In this document: piece after piece, positions 63,619-64,000 of the stretch
Position numbering within the stretch: the first letter of the stretch is position 1
Layout: each line of letters opens with the position of its first letter
From: Adenophora triphylla var. japonica
Lineage: Eukaryota; Streptophyta; Magnoliopsida; Asterales; Campanulaceae
NCBI GenBank assembly: GCA_022495995.1
Contig: JAFEMH010002096.1
Location: 1-64,000, forward strand
Length of the DNA stretch: 64,000 bases
Direction of reading: 5' to 3'
The notes under the pieces: model-generated
What the model saw: the letters and a program-made list of their open reading frames with translations, nothing else
Told to the model about the DNA's origin: nothing
Database searches by the model: none
Translations under genes and position numbers: made by a program

Positions 63619-64000
63619 ATTTATCTAGAATATTCTAGAGCTTTCTAGAATATTCTACCGACTCTAGATTTATCTAGAATATTCTAGAGCTTTCTAGAAT
63701 GTTCTACTAACCTCTAGATTTACCTAGAAAAATCTAGAGCTTTCTAGAATGTTCTACTAACCTCTAGATTTACCTATAAAATCTAGAGCTTTCTAGAATG
63801 TTCTACTAACCCCTGGATTGGAAGATAGAAGAAGGATCTAGATGAAGAAGAAAGGAGAAGCTTCCATGCTTGAGAGAAGAGCCTAACTAGGACGAAAGTT
63901 TCTGAAATTTTTTGGGTAATTCCTTAAGCTACTTAGGTGTAGTATAAATAGGGGTGGAGTCATTTGTGAGTAGGTATCATTTTGGAGAGTGAGTCCACAT
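63594..64000 (+). repeat. 3' LTR of gag-only retrotransposon (copy B), partial
   Basis: Begins TGTTGAGAGTCAACACC after the purine tract and runs to the window edge, about 407 of roughly 540 bp. TATAAATA is at about 63943. Confidence 0.92.
63628..63803 (+). promoter_or_regulatory. Heat-shock-element-like arrays, best-preserved copy
   Basis: Cluster 1 (63628-63655) reads GAA, TTC, GAG, TTC, GAA, TTC, each separated by exactly two bases. Cluster 2 (63677-63704) repeats this. Clusters 3 (63727-63754) and 4 (63786-63803) keep four to five pentamers each. All lie upstream of the TATA box. Confidence 0.65.

Larger units (their letters stand above)
53331..64000 (+). repeat. Segmental duplication, copy B
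   Basis: Second direct copy of the segment at 1-10828, running off the right end of the window inside the 3' LTR of the gag-only retrotransposon. It carries a 243-bp Helitron (57777-58019) and about 64 extra bases in NAC intron 1 (around 58745-58810) that copy A lacks. It lacks about 200 bases around the SINE-like fragment of copy A. The retrotransposon is at the same place in both copies, so it inserted before the duplication. Confidence 0.95.
61382..64000 (+). mobile_element. Gag-only LTR retrotransposon (TR-GAG-like), copy B, cut by window end
   Basis: 5' LTR 61382-61922, primer site 61925-61936, gag 62074-63618, purine tract GAGGGGGAG before the 3' LTR beginning at 63594. The 3' LTR continues to the window edge. 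Structure and position match copy A. Confidence 0.93.

Noticed and set aside
1..64000. tRNA genes
   Set aside because: The only tRNA-like matches are the primer-binding sites TGGTATCAGAGC of retrotransposons; no cloverleaf was seen.

Overview
The window looks like nuclear DNA of a flowering plant, most likely a eudicot. The evidence is intron-containing NAC transcription-factor genes, Ty1/copia LTR retrotransposons primed by initiator tRNA-Met, Stowaway-type MITEs with CTCCCTCCGT ends, CACTA-type and Helitron fragments, a plant-style U2 snRNA gene with an upstream sequence element, and a fragment of plastid ndhG. I cannot name the species. The background is AT-rich, with GC-rich islands inside some transposons. 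There is no prokaryotic gene organisation.

Layout. Positions 1-10828 and 53331-64000 are two direct copies (A and B) of one segment. In order, each carries part of a solo LTR, a LINE-like RNase H relic, an AT-rich minisatellite, a plastid ndhG fragment, an apparently intact three-exon NAC gene (4829-7363 and 58251-60654), a GC-rich hAT-like end, and a gag-only LTR retrotransposon (8079-10823; 61382 to the window end). The copies differ by later insertions: a SINE-like fragment only in A and a 243-bp Helitron only in B. The first 1.6 kb of A is much more divergent from B than the rest.

11.7-13.4 kb holds a broken hAT transposase. 14-21.5 kb and 41-52.9 kb hold a decayed NAC cluster: tandem and inverted units with repeated exon-1 remnants, nonsense codons, frameshifts and transposon insertions. 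The best of these is a 5'-truncated copy at 41525-43011. A 5.1-kb block of the cluster (17657-21517 plus 40973-42334) is duplicated at 47744-52878. A U2 snRNA gene lies at 17381-17576 (minus), and a small secreted Pro-rich protein gene lies at 46503-46867 (minus).

21518-40967 is one nested structure. A young Tork/Tnt1-like copia element (target duplication TCGCC, empty site preserved at 51513) has its 5' LTR split by a 14.2-kb tandem array of a different, minus-oriented LTR-gag-protease element. The array has seven LTRs and six internal regions with a roughly 2.17-kb period. Two units share an extra partial LTR and a primer-site deletion, spaced 6.81 kb apart, so the array has a three-unit higher-order period.

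The most interesting signals are: (1) the gag-only element's LTRs carry tandem blocks of alternating GAA/TTC pentamers, the architecture of heat-shock elements, upstream of a TATA box; (2) differences between copies of the tandem array, and between A and B at 1-1650, concentrate at CAG/CTG sites, which looks like CHG-methylation-linked base-calling error and would make several apparent pseudogenes artefacts; (3) the higher-order array itself; (4) a GC-rich AGGCGGGCGCCT motif reiterated in three unrelated LTR families.
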